DNA from: Bradyrhizobium murdochi | GTDB taxonomy: Bacteria; Pseudomonadota; Alphaproteobacteria; Rhizobiales; Xanthobacteraceae | Assembly: GCF_000472965.1 (NCBI RefSeq) | Contig: NZ_AXAU01000025.1 | Span: forward strand, 11,197-75,196 | Direction of reading: 5' to 3' | Length of the DNA stretch: 64,000 nucleotides | Shown here: in pieces, positions 27,568 through 37,700 of the stretch | Layout of the letters: each line of letters begins with the position of its first letter | Numbering within the stretch: the stretch's first letter is position 1 | The notes under the pieces: model-generated | The model's database searches: none | Told to the model about the DNA's origin: nothing | What the model saw: only the letters and a program-made list of their open reading frames with translations | Translations under genes and position numbers: made by a program

Positions 27568-28668
27568 TCATTTGCCAGCTGCGCTGTTTGAAATTCTTGC
27601 GAGGGTCTTCTTCGACGGAATCCGGATCGTGGGATCGAAGGGTCTGTCAAGCGTCCCCAGTTGCCCTTCTAGTTTCGACAAACCAAGAGATGTTCCCCGC
27701 GTCCAATTCGCGAGGCAAATAGATTGAGGCGATGCGTCGCCGCCTACCCCGATAAGCATTGTTCTTTCGGCCGGTTCACACACGAATGTGTGCAGTGTGC
27801 CCGATCCAGACCGATAAGCATGATCGAATACCGGCGATCCCGCGTGGTTGAGAGCGATGAATAGCTTTTCAGGGGACAGTTCGGCACGGGACCAAGTTTC
27901 GAGAGGGGGAAGGCGCCGATGTGACCCCGCGTTACGTCGGTTGTAACGTCCAAGCGCTGCGATCTGAAAATGATTGGTGCAAGCGAGCTGCCGACCATCG
28001 CGCACGGATGTTGCCAGAGGCGAAGCCTCAACTACCGCTGCGGCCCCGGTTGCATCGAGAATCGAATAGTTAAACGGTTGGCCATGGGGAATTCGCGTGA
28101 GTAATCTGACGGCCTCCCGCGTCGTCGCACATTGGTCCAATACCATGCGGACAATAAGGATGCAGACCAACCCGGGCCGGACCGGCTTGAAATTGACGAA
28201 GTGCAACCCGACGCAAACGCCGTGTTCATTCATTCCATCCACCCGACCGGTAAGTCTATCCGAAAATCCCAGGCTGGCATGCACACCATTTGGTTGGATG
28301 GCGAGCAGGATACGATCATATCGACGCGGACTGTAGTCGTAGTTGCGACCGTAGAGCGCTTTCGTCATTACTGAGGAGCATCCACGCTTCGGAAAGAGCA
28401 GACGGGCGTTCGAGTATTCGGCGACGGCCCGCTCTAGTGGAATTTTCAGGCCGTCTGCAAGTCCGTGTAGTTCTTCCCAAATATTCGGCGCGTAGGTGCA
28501 AAGAGCGGCCTGCGCGTCTTTCAGAATGAAGCCGAATGGACGATACCCTTTGCGCCTATGAAAAGTGAATCCGCGTGTGGTTTTCAGAAAGCCTTCGGCC
28601 AACAGTATGCCTACGTCATAGGAGCTTCCTCTGCATTGCAACACGTCCACGTTCCAAGGCTTGGTCAT
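27568..28668 (-). CDS. C45-family autoproteolytic acyltransferase/hydrolase
   Basis: 366 residues, with no signal peptide. It resembles the Ntn-hydrolase C45 family (acyl-CoA:6-aminopenicillanate acyltransferase, acid-ceramidase-like). The expected self-cleavage residue is Cys97 in FPKRGCSSVM, followed by the family's GRNYDYSP. GMNEHGVCVGLHF and LILDATG-like segments further on also fit. Activation would cut before Cys97 to expose a nucleophile that hydrolyses or transfers acyl amides; the physiological substrate (N-acyl amino acids, acyl-homoserine lactones, beta-lactams) cannot be assigned. By eye the gene has lower G+C and less biased third positions than the neighbouring MCP genes, which suggests acquisition by transfer. 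Confidence 0.82.
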   Translation of the reverse strand: MTKPWNVDVLQCRGSSYDVGILLAEGFLKTTRGFTFHRRKGYRPFGFILKDAQAALCTYAPNIWEELHGLADGLKIPLERAVAEYSNARLLFPKRGCSSVMTKALYGRNYDYSPRRYDRILLAIQPNGVHASLGFSDRLTGRVDGMNEHGVCVGLHFVNFKPVRPGLVCILIVRMVLDQCATTREAVRLLTRIPHGQPFNYSILDATGAAAVVEASPLATSVRDGRQLACTNHFQIAALGRYNRRNAGSHRRLPPLETWSRAELSPEKLFIALNHAGSPVFDHAYRSGSGTLHTFVCEPAERTMLIGVGGDASPQSICLANWTRGTSLGLSKLEGQLGTLDRPFDPTIRIPSKKTLARISNSAAGK

Positions 28669-28977
28669 CTCCAGTCTCTTTCCGAATCCGATCGCTGCTG
28701 ATCACTTCTGCACACGCAAAGCTCTTGTGAGCGTCGTGTCCCGTCAAGCTGGAGCCAAGCATAACCGGTGAGCTTTGGGCGGCCTTTACGAGCGCAGGAG
28801 CCGCATCTACACTGACTGAAATTGCAAATTTTCTCGCTCGCAGCCCCGAGCAGACTCAGGAGTTTAGAGTGCGGCCCTGCTGACGCGCGTGTCGGCTCTT
28901 GGCACTTGGGCGATGTCCGACTTAAGTCCGCAAAATGCTGCAAAGCGGACGTGGATCAAGCCACGTTCACCAACAGC
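28669..28977. other. 309-bp intergenic region with degenerate repeat
   Basis: Upstream of the C45 gene and downstream of an MCP gene, both on the minus strand. The piece at about 28880-28960 (GTCCGACTTAAGTCCGC, then CTGCAAAGCGGACGT) resembles the AGCGGACAT-type degenerate repeats scattered between genes in Bradyrhizobium. No frame in it looks coding. The C45 promoter should be here but is not identified. Confidence 0.4.
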
Positions 28978-30678
28978 CTAAGCCGACCGCACGGTTGCGA
29001 GAAACTTGCCGACCTCGGCCTTGAGGCGCTTGTTTTCGTTGGAGAGCAGTTGCGCATTCGCCAGCACCTGTGACGACGCCGTGCCGATTTCACCGGCACC
29101 ACGGTTGACGTCGGCGATGCTGGTCGCGACCTGGGTCGAACCCACGGCCGCCTGCTGCACGTTGCGCGCGATCTCCTGGGTGGCAGCGCCCTGCTCCTCG
29201 ATGGCGGCAGCGATCGCCGCGGCGATTTCGGAAACCCGGCCGATGGTGCCGCTGATCTCCTTGATGGCGTGCACCGATTCCTGCGTCGCCGACTGCATCT
29301 CGGCGATCTGGGTCGAGATTTCGCTGGTTGCCTTGGCGGTCTGGGTGGCGAGCGCCTTGACCTCCTGGGCAACCACCGCAAAGCCGCGGCCGGCGTCACC
29401 GGCGCGGGCGGCCTCAATGGTCGCGTTGAGTGCCAGTAGATTGGTCTGCTCGGCGATCGTGGTGATCAACTTGGTTACGTCGCCGATGCGGTTTGCCGCC
29501 TCCGACAATTCGATGATCCGGGCGTCGGTCTTTTGCGCCTGAACGACGGCCTCGTTGGCGATCCGGTTGGAATTCGCAACCTGCCTGCCGATTTCATTGA
29601 CGGAGCTGGCCATTTCCTCGGTGGCGGACGCCACCGACTGCACGTTGCTGGAGGTCTCCTCGGAAGCCGCGGCGACCACGGTGGAGAGTTCCTGGGTGGC
29701 CACGCTGCTGTTGGTCAGGATCGCGGCGGAATTTTCCAATTCGGCCGAGGCCGAGCCAACGTTCTCGACGATATTGCCGACCGCGATCTCGAAACTCTCG
29801 GCCAGGTTATGGAGCTCGGCACGGCGTGCCGATGCCAGTTCGCGGTTCTTTTCCTCACGCTCCGCCGTCTCGCGTTCCGCCTTGGCGATCGCCTGCACCT
29901 TGAATTCCTGAATCGCGTGCGCCATCTGGCCGACTTCATCGCGGCGCTCGAGGCCGGGCAGTTGGACCTCGAAATGCCCGGCGGCAAGTTCGCGCATCGC
30001 CCTCGACATCGCCACGACGGGACGGGACGTACTTCGGCCGATCAAAAACGAAACCAGGATGCCGGCGAGTGCAACCACCAGCAGGGCCACCGTCAGCGTC
30101 ATCTGCTGTTGCTCGAGCTTGATCCCGGCACGGGCAATCTCGCGATCCTTGCTATCGCTGCTATGGGCGATCAGGTCATCGACCAGCTTTTCAATGACGG
30201 CAAAATTGCGCTCTGCACCCTTGATGAATATCAGCGCCGAACCGGCGTCGCCGTCGGCCATCTCGATCGCGTTTTTCGATTGCTTGAGATAGCCCGCGAC
30301 CGCAGCTTTCAGTTTGTCGAAAGTCTCCGGGCCGAGCCCGCCCTTGATGCCTTCGACGGCCTTCAGCGCCTCGGAAATCTTGCCGGCCGCAGCCGAAGCC
30401 TCCTTGGCGACCGCCGCTACTTTCTTCTCGTCCTTTTCATTGGCCGCCGTGGCCGCAAGACGATAGAGCTTGGCGTGCGCCGTCCACACCGTTGTGGTGA
30501 GATCGTTGGCCAGCTCCGATTGCCGGACCGGACCGGACACCAACGCGTCAACGGCGGCCTGATTCGACCGCAGCGTTTGCAACGCGTAGGCGCCGAGCCC
30601 GATCAGGACGGCGATCAGGAACGCCGGAGCGAGCTGGACTTTCCATGATAGGCCAATGTTCTTGATCCAGCCGAGCAT
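28978..30678 (-). CDS. Methyl-accepting chemotaxis protein (four-helix-bundle type)
   Basis: 566 residues. A short cytoplasmic leader is followed by TM1 (about 15-35), a periplasmic domain of about 150 residues rich in Ala/Lys helices (36-185), TM2 (about 193-213, LTVALLVVALAGILVSFLIG), a HAMP domain, and the signalling hairpin with tip TIAEQTNLLALNATIEAARA. The C-terminus ends EVGKFLATVRSA without a methylation-enzyme tether. It lies 54 bp downstream of a gene for a secreted Cache protein on the same strand, and the two probably form an operon in which the Cache protein is a ligand sensor for this receptor (inference). Confidence 0.95.
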   Translation of the reverse strand: MLGWIKNIGLSWKVQLAPAFLIAVLIGLGAYALQTLRSNQAAVDALVSGPVRQSELANDLTTTVWTAHAKLYRLAATAANEKDEKKVAAVAKEASAAAGKISEALKAVEGIKGGLGPETFDKLKAAVAGYLKQSKNAIEMADGDAGSALIFIKGAERNFAVIEKLVDDLIAHSSDSKDREIARAGIKLEQQQMTLTVALLVVALAGILVSFLIGRSTSRPVVAMSRAMRELAAGHFEVQLPGLERRDEVGQMAHAIQEFKVQAIAKAERETAEREEKNRELASARRAELHNLAESFEIAVGNIVENVGSASAELENSAAILTNSSVATQELSTVVAAASEETSSNVQSVASATEEMASSVNEIGRQVANSNRIANEAVVQAQKTDARIIELSEAANRIGDVTKLITTIAEQTNLLALNATIEAARAGDAGRGFAVVAQEVKALATQTAKATSEISTQIAEMQSATQESVHAIKEISGTIGRVSEIAAAIAAAIEEQGAATQEIARNVQQAAVGSTQVATSIADVNRGAGEIGTASSQVLANAQLLSNENKRLKAEVGKFLATVRSA

Positions 30679-30732
30679 GTCACCCCTTCAGTGCGGCGAT
30701 CACCGCACAACCACGAAAACGCTTGATCGGGG

Positions 30733-31200
30733 TCAGAGCTTGTAGACGCCCGCACAGACGGCCGTGTTATCCAGCTTCTCGCAGTACATTTCCTTCGGCT
30801 CGACCTTCTTGCTCACCGGATTGACGAACTTGTAATCCTGCCAGAACGAAGGCTGCTTGGCGGCGAGTTCGACGCGTTCCTTGACGTAGAGTTTGCCGTC
30901 GACATCCTGGGCGTCGATCAGATCCTTGCCGACGAACTTCTCGTTCGAGCCGTGAGCCAGCACTTTGCCGTCGAGCTGGTAGACCACGACATAGAGATCG
31001 CGGTCGCGGAACTTGCTGGCCTTGTTGGTGATCTCGGGATACGCCTTTTCGGGTCCCTGCTCCTTGATGAAGGTAACGGCCTGCTTGACCATGGCAACGG
31101 CTTCATCCTTGCTTGCGCCGCCGCCCGCGCCGGCGCTACCGCCGAAAACAAGCATGGCTGCCACGGCGGAAACGAAAGGCTTTGTTGACCAATTGTTCAC
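30733..31200 (-). CDS. Secreted single-Cache-domain protein
   Basis: 155 residues. Start is the GTG at 31200 (VNNWSTKPF), with GGAGAT upstream; a start at 31227 would place arginine and proline residues before the signal. The signal peptide covers about 1-27 (FVSAVAAMLVFGGSAGAGG). The rest is one Cache-type sensor domain: EAVAMVKQAVTFIKEQGPEK, then FRDRDLYVVVYQLDGKVLAHG and FVGKDLIDAQDVDGK, the usual beta-sheet core of small periplasmic sCache proteins. There is no membrane anchor or signalling domain, so it acts as a soluble periplasmic ligand binder. It is directly upstream of an MCP gene. A pair of cysteines lies near the C-terminus (MYCEKL, AVCAGV). Confidence 0.85.
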   Translation of the reverse strand: MNNWSTKPFVSAVAAMLVFGGSAGAGGGASKDEAVAMVKQAVTFIKEQGPEKAYPEITNKASKFRDRDLYVVVYQLDGKVLAHGSNEKFVGKDLIDAQDVDGKLYVKERVELAAKQPSFWQDYKFVNPVSKKVEPKEMYCEKLDNTAVCAGVYKL

Positions 31201-31381
31201 GATTATCTCCTGGCTAGGTGGACGCAACTTGCAGGCGCGGATCCGCGCACGTCATGCTGGCAACAAAAGTGCAAACCATCCGTTAAAGTGCCTATCCGTA
31301 GTGCAGCGGAGATTAGCGCGGCTTAGCCGCTGCGGCAGGACAACCAATTCTTAAGAAGTCCGGCACTGAGGCATTCCAGCC

Positions 31382-32260
31382 TCATTCCACCAGCAGCACG
31401 TCGACGGCGACGTTGAGCTTCTGCTTGGGCGATCCGACGATGATGCCGTCGACCGGCGAGACGTCGGAGAAGTCCCTGCCGATCGACAGGACGATATGAT
31501 CGTTCTCGACCAGGAGGTCGTTGGTCGGATCGAAGCCGACCCAGCCAAGCTCGGCGCCGCACCAGACCGAGACCCAGGCGTGGCTGGCGTCGGCGCCCTG
31601 CAGGCGCGGCTGGCCGGCGGGCGGAACGGTGCGCAGATAGCCGCTGACATAGGCCGCCGGCAGGCCGAGCCCGCGCAGGCCCGCAATCATCACATGGGCA
31701 AAATCCTGGCAGACGCCGTGGCGCTTCTCGAACACTTCCTTAAGCGGCGTCGAAATCACGGTGGCCTTGGAGTCGTACCTAAAATCGCTGCGGATGCGGC
31801 GCATCAGGTCGACGGCGCCCGTGAGGATGCCGCCGCCCGGCGCGAAGCTTGGCGCGGCATAGGCAGTGAGCGGCGCCAGCACCGGCACCAGCGAGCTTGC
31901 AAAGACGTATCCGACCGGCGAAGCGGGACCGAGGCTGGTAGCCTCAAACGCCGCGTCGCGGATTCTCTCCCAGGGCGGGCTGGGCGCCGTGCGACCAGGC
32001 GCTTGACGCGCGACCGACACCCGTGAGCGGGAATCGATCCGCAAATTGCGATGCGCGGTCTCGATCAGCACGCTCTCGGTGTGCGCTCCGAAAAAGTCCC
32101 GCCGCACCGTGCGTTCGGCCGGCCGCGGCCGGATCTCGACCGCGTGCGAGATCAATTGCTGCCCGTCGCCGGTTCGCGGCTCCAGCCGCAGCGAGCAGCG
32201 CGCAAAACTCACCGGGCTCTCGTAAGCGTAGGTCGTGACGTGACGGATGTCGTAGATCAC
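31382..32260 (-). CDS. Transglutaminase-like protein
   Basis: 292 residues of the COG1305 transglutaminase/protease-like family. The N-terminal ~150 residues form the beta-rich leading domain (HVTTYAYESPVSFARCSLRL), and the catalytic core follows. The Cys-His-Asp triad is intact: Cys184 in KRHGVCQDFAHV, His227 in ASHAWVSVWC and Asp244 in GWVGFDPTND. It has no signal peptide. It begins with GTG at 32260, whose last bases overlap the stop of the upstream ATP-grasp gene (GTGA), so it is the last gene of a three-gene coupled operon. Members with ATP-grasp/alpha-E neighbours are predicted to make or break peptide or isopeptide bonds; no substrate is established. Confidence 0.92.
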   Translation of the reverse strand: MIYDIRHVTTYAYESPVSFARCSLRLEPRTGDGQQLISHAVEIRPRPAERTVRRDFFGAHTESVLIETAHRNLRIDSRSRVSVARQAPGRTAPSPPWERIRDAAFEATSLGPASPVGYVFASSLVPVLAPLTAYAAPSFAPGGGILTGAVDLMRRIRSDFRYDSKATVISTPLKEVFEKRHGVCQDFAHVMIAGLRGLGLPAAYVSGYLRTVPPAGQPRLQGADASHAWVSVWCGAELGWVGFDPTNDLLVENDHIVLSIGRDFSDVSPVDGIIVGSPKQKLNVAVDVLLVE

Positions 32261-34767
32261 GCGAGGCCCGTGAGCTTCTCCGGCCGGCTCGCATTGGGCC
32301 CGTGCGGGAAGTAATGCAGGCCGATGGCGTCGGCCAGATTGAGCAGATCCTGTTCGAGTGCAAACAGCGCTTTCACATCCTGCGTCTCGGCCTCCGCCGT
32401 CGTCAGCGTCGCCTGCAACGCCACTGCCAGCCGCTGTGGCCGCTCGATCAAACCATGTTCCTTCAGGCTTGGCAGCGCCGCAATGTGGTCGTTGAGCGCT
32501 GCGACCTGAAAGGCGACCGAGCGCGGATTATAAGGATCGAGCACGGCGAGGTCGCGAACCGGCGCCAGCGCCGGGCCTACCAGGTAGCGCGACCTATAGG
32601 TGATCTGGCAATCCACCAATGTGAGCAGTACGTCGAGGTCTTCGTCGCTGGCCTCGTCATAGGCGAACTGCCGGGCGAACCGCACGGTGTTGATAGCGCG
32701 CTCGGCGCGGCGGCCCATGTCGAGGAAGCGCCAGCCGGCGGCGCGGTTCATGTTTTCCTGCGCAAGGCCGGCAAGGCTCGCCAGCTCCTGCAGCGTCAAT
32801 TCAGCGGCGCTGACAATGCTGTCGTCGTCGTCGACCTGCAGCGCGAGGCGCTCCACCATCTCGGTGATGATCTGCCAGGCATCGGGCGAAAGCCGCTCGC
32901 GCAGCGAACTCGCAGTCCGCTGCACCGATCGCACCAGCGAAAGCGCCGAACCGAACTTCTCCTCGCTCTGCAGCGCTTCCGCAATGACCCGCGCCGGATT
33001 GGTCCGCGTCGCCTGCGAGGTAGCGCCCCAGGTCACGAGAATCCGCTGGATACGCTCGACCGAATGCAACGCGGTTGACGCTCCCTTGGCAGGATCACGC
33101 GTCGAAGTGCCGAGCGCACGGATCAGCCGCAGCGTCGCCTCGGCGCGTTCGAGATAGCGGCCAAGCCAGAACAGATTGTCCGCGGCACGGCTCGGTACCA
33201 CGCCGGCGATCCGCCTGATCCGCACCGTGTCGGCGCCGGGCAACAGCGTCGCCGACGCTACGGCCTTGTCGGACACCACCCAGACATCCGCCGACCGCAC
33301 GCCGTCGCCCATCGACACCGCACGCGCATCCGCCTTTTCGGCAATCCGGCAGAACCCGCCGGGCATGATGCTCCAGCCTTGTGGAGTAGCCGCGGCAAAT
33401 ACCCGGAGCACGAACGGGCGCGGCGTGATCCGCCCCTCTTCCCACACCGGCGTCGTCGACAAGCGCACCAGTTCCTGGCCGACATAATCGATGCCACGGT
33501 CGGTGATCGCCTGCCAGAGCCGGTCGCGCTCGGCTGGCGGCAACTCGCCGGCGAGCACGGGCGCATGGCTGGAAAAGCCGGGAACGGCCCGGCCGTAGGC
33601 ACCCTCGATGACGAAATCCTCCAGCCGCGACAGCACTTCCTCACGCGCGGATTTCTGGCCGCACCACCAGGTCGCGATGTGCGGCATGATCAAGGTCTCG
33701 CCGAGCAAGCGGCGGCACAGGCTCGGCAGGAATCCAAGCAGCGCCCTCGCTTCCAATACGCCCGAACCCGGCATATTGGCGACGACGACGCCGTCCTTGC
33801 GCAGCACATCGATCAGGCCCGGCACGCCGAGATGCGACGAGGCATCGAGCTCCAGCGGATCGAGAAAATTGGAATCGACACGGCGCAACAGCACGTCGAG
33901 CCGCTTCAGGCCCGCGACGGTGCGGATATGGACGCGGTCGCCGCTGACGGCGAGATCGTCGCCTTCGACCAGGAGAAAGCCGAGATAGCGCGCCAGCGTG
34001 GCGTGTTCGAAATAGGTTTCGCTGAAGGCGCCCGGCGTCAACAAGCCGATGCGCGGCTCGTCACGGTCGGCGCTGGCGCGAAGCGCGTCGCGGAACGCTT
34101 CGAAGAAGGGCGCCACGCGCTCGACGTTCATCGACTTGTAGAGATTGGAAAAGGCGCGCGACAGCACCAGGCGATTTTCCAGCGCATAGCCGGCGCCTGA
34201 CGGCGCCTGCGTGCGGTCGTTCAGCACCCACCAGCGCCCGTCAGGGCCGCGGCCGACATCGGCGGCATAGAAATGAAGATGACGCCCGCCGGGTGGTTTG
34301 ACGCCGCAGATGGCGCGCAGATATTCATTGCTGCCGGCAATCGCGGCCGCGGGCACCGCGCCTTCGCTGACCAGCCGGGCATCGCCATAGAGATCGCGCA
34401 GGATCATTTCGAACAACTGTGCTCGCTGCGCGATACCGGTGGTCAGTTGCTGCCAATCGGCCTCGTCGATGATCAGCGGCAGATGGCTGAGCGGCCACAG
34501 CCGGTCGGCTGTCTCGCCGGGCGCGCGGTAGGTGACGCCGGCCTCGCGCAGATGCCGGTCGGCGGAGGCAAAGCGGCGTTCGATATCTGGCGGCGAAAGC
34601 GCCGCAAAGGCATCGAAAAAGCGGGTCCAGGCCGCGCGCGGTGCGCCGTCAGGCCCGATATATTCGTCGGGAGTGCCGGGCAGCCGCGCATAGTCGCGCG
34701 TCCATTGCGCCATCCGGCGCTGACCCGGGCGGGCCTTGCTCTCCTGACTGTTGCCTTGGCCTGACAT
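32257..34767 (-). CDS. Circularly permuted ATP-grasp protein fused to alpha-E domain
   Basis: 836 residues. The N-terminal half (about 60-480) is the circularly permuted type-2 ATP-grasp domain (DUF404/407 class), with RIGLLTPGAFSETYFEHATL, LVEGDDLAVSGDRVHIRTV, NMPGSGVLEARALLGFLPSL and a lid-like region FVIEGAYGRAVPG. The C-terminal half (about 520-820) is the all-helical alpha-E domain (DUF403), beginning LFWLGRYLERAEATLRLIRA and containing DMGRRAERAINTVRFARQF. In many bacteria the two halves are separate genes; here they are fused. ATP-grasp domains form amide bonds through acyl phosphates, so a peptide- or amino-acid-ligating role is inferred. Its product and partners are unknown. The stop overlaps the next transglutaminase start. 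Confidence 0.92.
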   Translation of the reverse strand: MSGQGNSQESKARPGQRRMAQWTRDYARLPGTPDEYIGPDGAPRAAWTRFFDAFAALSPPDIERRFASADRHLREAGVTYRAPGETADRLWPLSHLPLIIDEADWQQLTTGIAQRAQLFEMILRDLYGDARLVSEGAVPAAAIAGSNEYLRAICGVKPPGGRHLHFYAADVGRGPDGRWWVLNDRTQAPSGAGYALENRLVLSRAFSNLYKSMNVERVAPFFEAFRDALRASADRDEPRIGLLTPGAFSETYFEHATLARYLGFLLVEGDDLAVSGDRVHIRTVAGLKRLDVLLRRVDSNFLDPLELDASSHLGVPGLIDVLRKDGVVVANMPGSGVLEARALLGFLPSLCRRLLGETLIMPHIATWWCGQKSAREEVLSRLEDFVIEGAYGRAVPGFSSHAPVLAGELPPAERDRLWQAITDRGIDYVGQELVRLSTTPVWEEGRITPRPFVLRVFAAATPQGWSIMPGGFCRIAEKADARAVSMGDGVRSADVWVVSDKAVASATLLPGADTVRIRRIAGVVPSRAADNLFWLGRYLERAEATLRLIRALGTSTRDPAKGASTALHSVERIQRILVTWGATSQATRTNPARVIAEALQSEEKFGSALSLVRSVQRTASSLRERLSPDAWQIITEMVERLALQVDDDDSIVSAAELTLQELASLAGLAQENMNRAAGWRFLDMGRRAERAINTVRFARQFAYDEASDEDLDVLLTLVDCQITYRSRYLVGPALAPVRDLAVLDPYNPRSVAFQVAALNDHIAALPSLKEHGLIERPQRLAVALQATLTTAEAETQDVKALFALEQDLLNLADAIGLHYFPHGPNASRPEKLTGLA

Positions 34768-34795
34768 TCCGATTCCCCGAGACCGTCGCTTCCGA

Positions 34796-37700
34796 TTAGA
34801 TCAGGAGCGGCGTCCTCAAGTCGAGCGTCAAAGGGAATTCAATTGTGCGTTCCTCGGGGGGCGGCTCGATCCGCCCCGGGGTGTGGCCGTGATCCTGAAA
34901 CCGGGCCAGCCGCCGCGCCTCCGCCTCATAGGAATTGACCGGCTTGGTATCGTAGCTGCGGCCGCCGGGATGGGCGACGTGGTAGACGCAGCCGCCGAGC
35001 GAACGGCCGTTCCAGCTATCGATCAAGTCAAATGTCAGGGGCGCATGGACCGGGATGGTCGGATGCAGCCCCGAGGCCGGCTGCCAGGCCTTGAAGCGGA
35101 CGGCGGCCACGGCCTCGCCCGAGCGGCCGGTAGGTGTCATCGGCATCCGCCTGCCGTTACAGGTCACAACGTGGCGTCCCTCGACAAAGCCGGTCGTCTT
35201 GACCTGCAGGCGCTCCACGGAGGAATCGACATAGCGCACGGTGCCGCCGGCCGAGCCCTCCTCGCCCAGCACATGCCAGGGCTCCAGCGCCTGACGCAAT
35301 TCCAGCGCGACGCCGCCGTGGTGGACACGGCCGAACACCGGAAAGCGGAATTCGAGCTGCGCCTGATACCATTCCGGCGAGAAATCGTAACCGGATAGCT
35401 TGAGCTCATCGAGCACGCCCAAAAAATCCTCCCAGAGGAAATGCGGCAGCATGAAGCGATCGTGCAGCGCAGTTCCCCAGCGCACGAACCTGCCCTGCTG
35501 CGGCTCGCGCCAGAGCTTTGCGATCAGCGCGCGGATCAACAATTGCTGCGCCAGCGACATTCGCGGGTCGGGCGGCATTTCGAGCGCGCGGAATTCGACC
35601 AGCCCCAGTCGGCCGGTCGGGCCATCCGGCGAATAGAGCTTGTCGATGCAGATTTCGGCGCGATGGGTATTGCCTGTTATGTCGACCAGGATGTGCCGGA
35701 ACAGGCGATCGACCAGCCATAGCGGGGCTTCGACATCGGGCGGCGGCACATGCGAGAGCGCAATCTCGAGTTCATAGAGTCCGTCGTGCCGGGCCTCGTC
35801 GATCCGCGGCGCCTGGCTCGTCGGGCCGATGAACATGCCGGAGAACAAATAGGACAGCGACGGATGACGCTGCCAGTACAGCACCAGGCTCTTCAGCAAA
35901 TCCGGGCGGCGCAGGAACGGCGAATCCTGCGGCGTAGAGCCGCCGACCACGACATGGTTGCCGCCGCCGGTGCCGGTGTGGCGGCCGTCGACGAGAAAGC
36001 GGTTGGCGCCGAGCCGGACTTTCGCGGCGTCTTCGTAGAGGCCGAAGGTGATGTCGACCGCCTCGCGCCAGCTTTGCGCCGGCTGGACATTGATTTCGAT
36101 CACGCCGGGATCGGGCGTTACCTTGATGACCTCCACGCGCGGATCGTAAGGCGGTCCGTAGCCCTCGACATGAACCGGGATCTGCAACTCTTCGGCAGTC
36201 GCTTCGACCGCCGCGATCAGATGAAGATAGTGTTCGAGCTTCTCGACCGGCGGCATGAAGACGCACAAGACGCCGTTGCGGGTTTCGACTGCGGTTGCAG
36301 TGCGCACCGGCTTGGTTTTGCGTTTTGCTTTCGGATCGTGCGCTCGCCGTTGCGTGTCCCCTGCTTCAGGTTCCTTGTCCTCGGCCGCCAGTTCCAGCCG
36401 CGCTTCCATCGGATCCTGCTCGACGACATAGGGATATTCTTCAGGCGGAACATGCGGCAGCGACGCCATCGGCAGCCGGAGCCCGAGCGGGGAATCGCCC
36501 GGGATCAGGAGCAAATGCCTGCGCCGGAATTGCCAGCGCTCGCTGATCCAGCGAGGACCATCGGCGTCCGCATGCTGGATCGGCAGCACGAACCCTTTCG
36601 GCTTGTCGAGCCTTTCATCGAACACACGCGCCATGCGTGATCGTTCTTCGGGATCGGACAGCTTGGAGTCGCCGGGATCGACATTGACCGGAAGTGCGGC
36701 TTCCTTTTGCAGCCAATGCACGGGGTCTTCGTATGCCGGCATCACGTAGCTGGCGTCGAGGCCGAGCCGCTTCGCGATGCCTTCCATCAGTCGCCGGGCG
36801 TCGGCGACATTGGCTTTGTGCGGGTTCTCGATCTTTGCGATCAGGTCGGCATTCTTCCAGATCGGAACGCCGTCCTTGCGCCAATAGAGACCGAACGCCC
36901 AGCGCGGCAGGCTTTCGCCCGGATACCATTTACCTTGCCCGTAATGCAGTAACCCGCCCGGCGCGAAACGCGCACCCAGCTTTCGGATCAGCTCATCCGC
37001 CAGCGCCTGCTTGGTCGGGCCGATGGCAGCGATGTTCCATTCCGGCGATTCCAGGTCGTCGATCGAGACGAAGGTCGGCTCGCCGCCCATGGTCAGCCGT
37101 ACGTCGCCGCGCCTGAGATCGGCATCGACCTGCTCGCCGAGCCGATCGAGCCGTGCCCAGGATTCATCGGAGAACGGCCGCGTGATCCGCGGCGCCTCGC
37201 GGATGCGCCTGACGCTCATCTCGAAACCGAATTCGACGTTGGCGAAGCCGGCGCTGCCCGAGACCGGCGCCGCGGAGCGATAATGCGGCGTGGCAGCGAC
37301 GGGGATATGCCCCTCGCCCGTCAGCATGCCCGAGGTGACGTCGAACCCGATCCAGCCTGCGCCGGGAAGGTAGACCTCCGCCCATGCGTGCAGATCAGTG
37401 AAATCGCTTTCGACCTCGCGCGGGCCTTCGATAGGATCGATATCGGGACGCAACTGCATGAGGTAGCCCGAGACGAAGCGCGCGGCGAGGCCGAGATGCC
37501 GCAATGCCTGGATCAATAGCCACGCGGAATCGCGGCACGAGCCGGAACCGCGCGCCAGCGTCTCCTCCGGCGTCTGAATGCCCGGCTCCATCCGGATGAC
37601 ATACTTGATCTTCTTCTGAAGCTGAGCGTTGAGCTCGACCAGGAAATTGACCGTGCTGTCGGCCTCTCGCGGAATCTCCTTCAAGTAAGCCGCGAACAAC

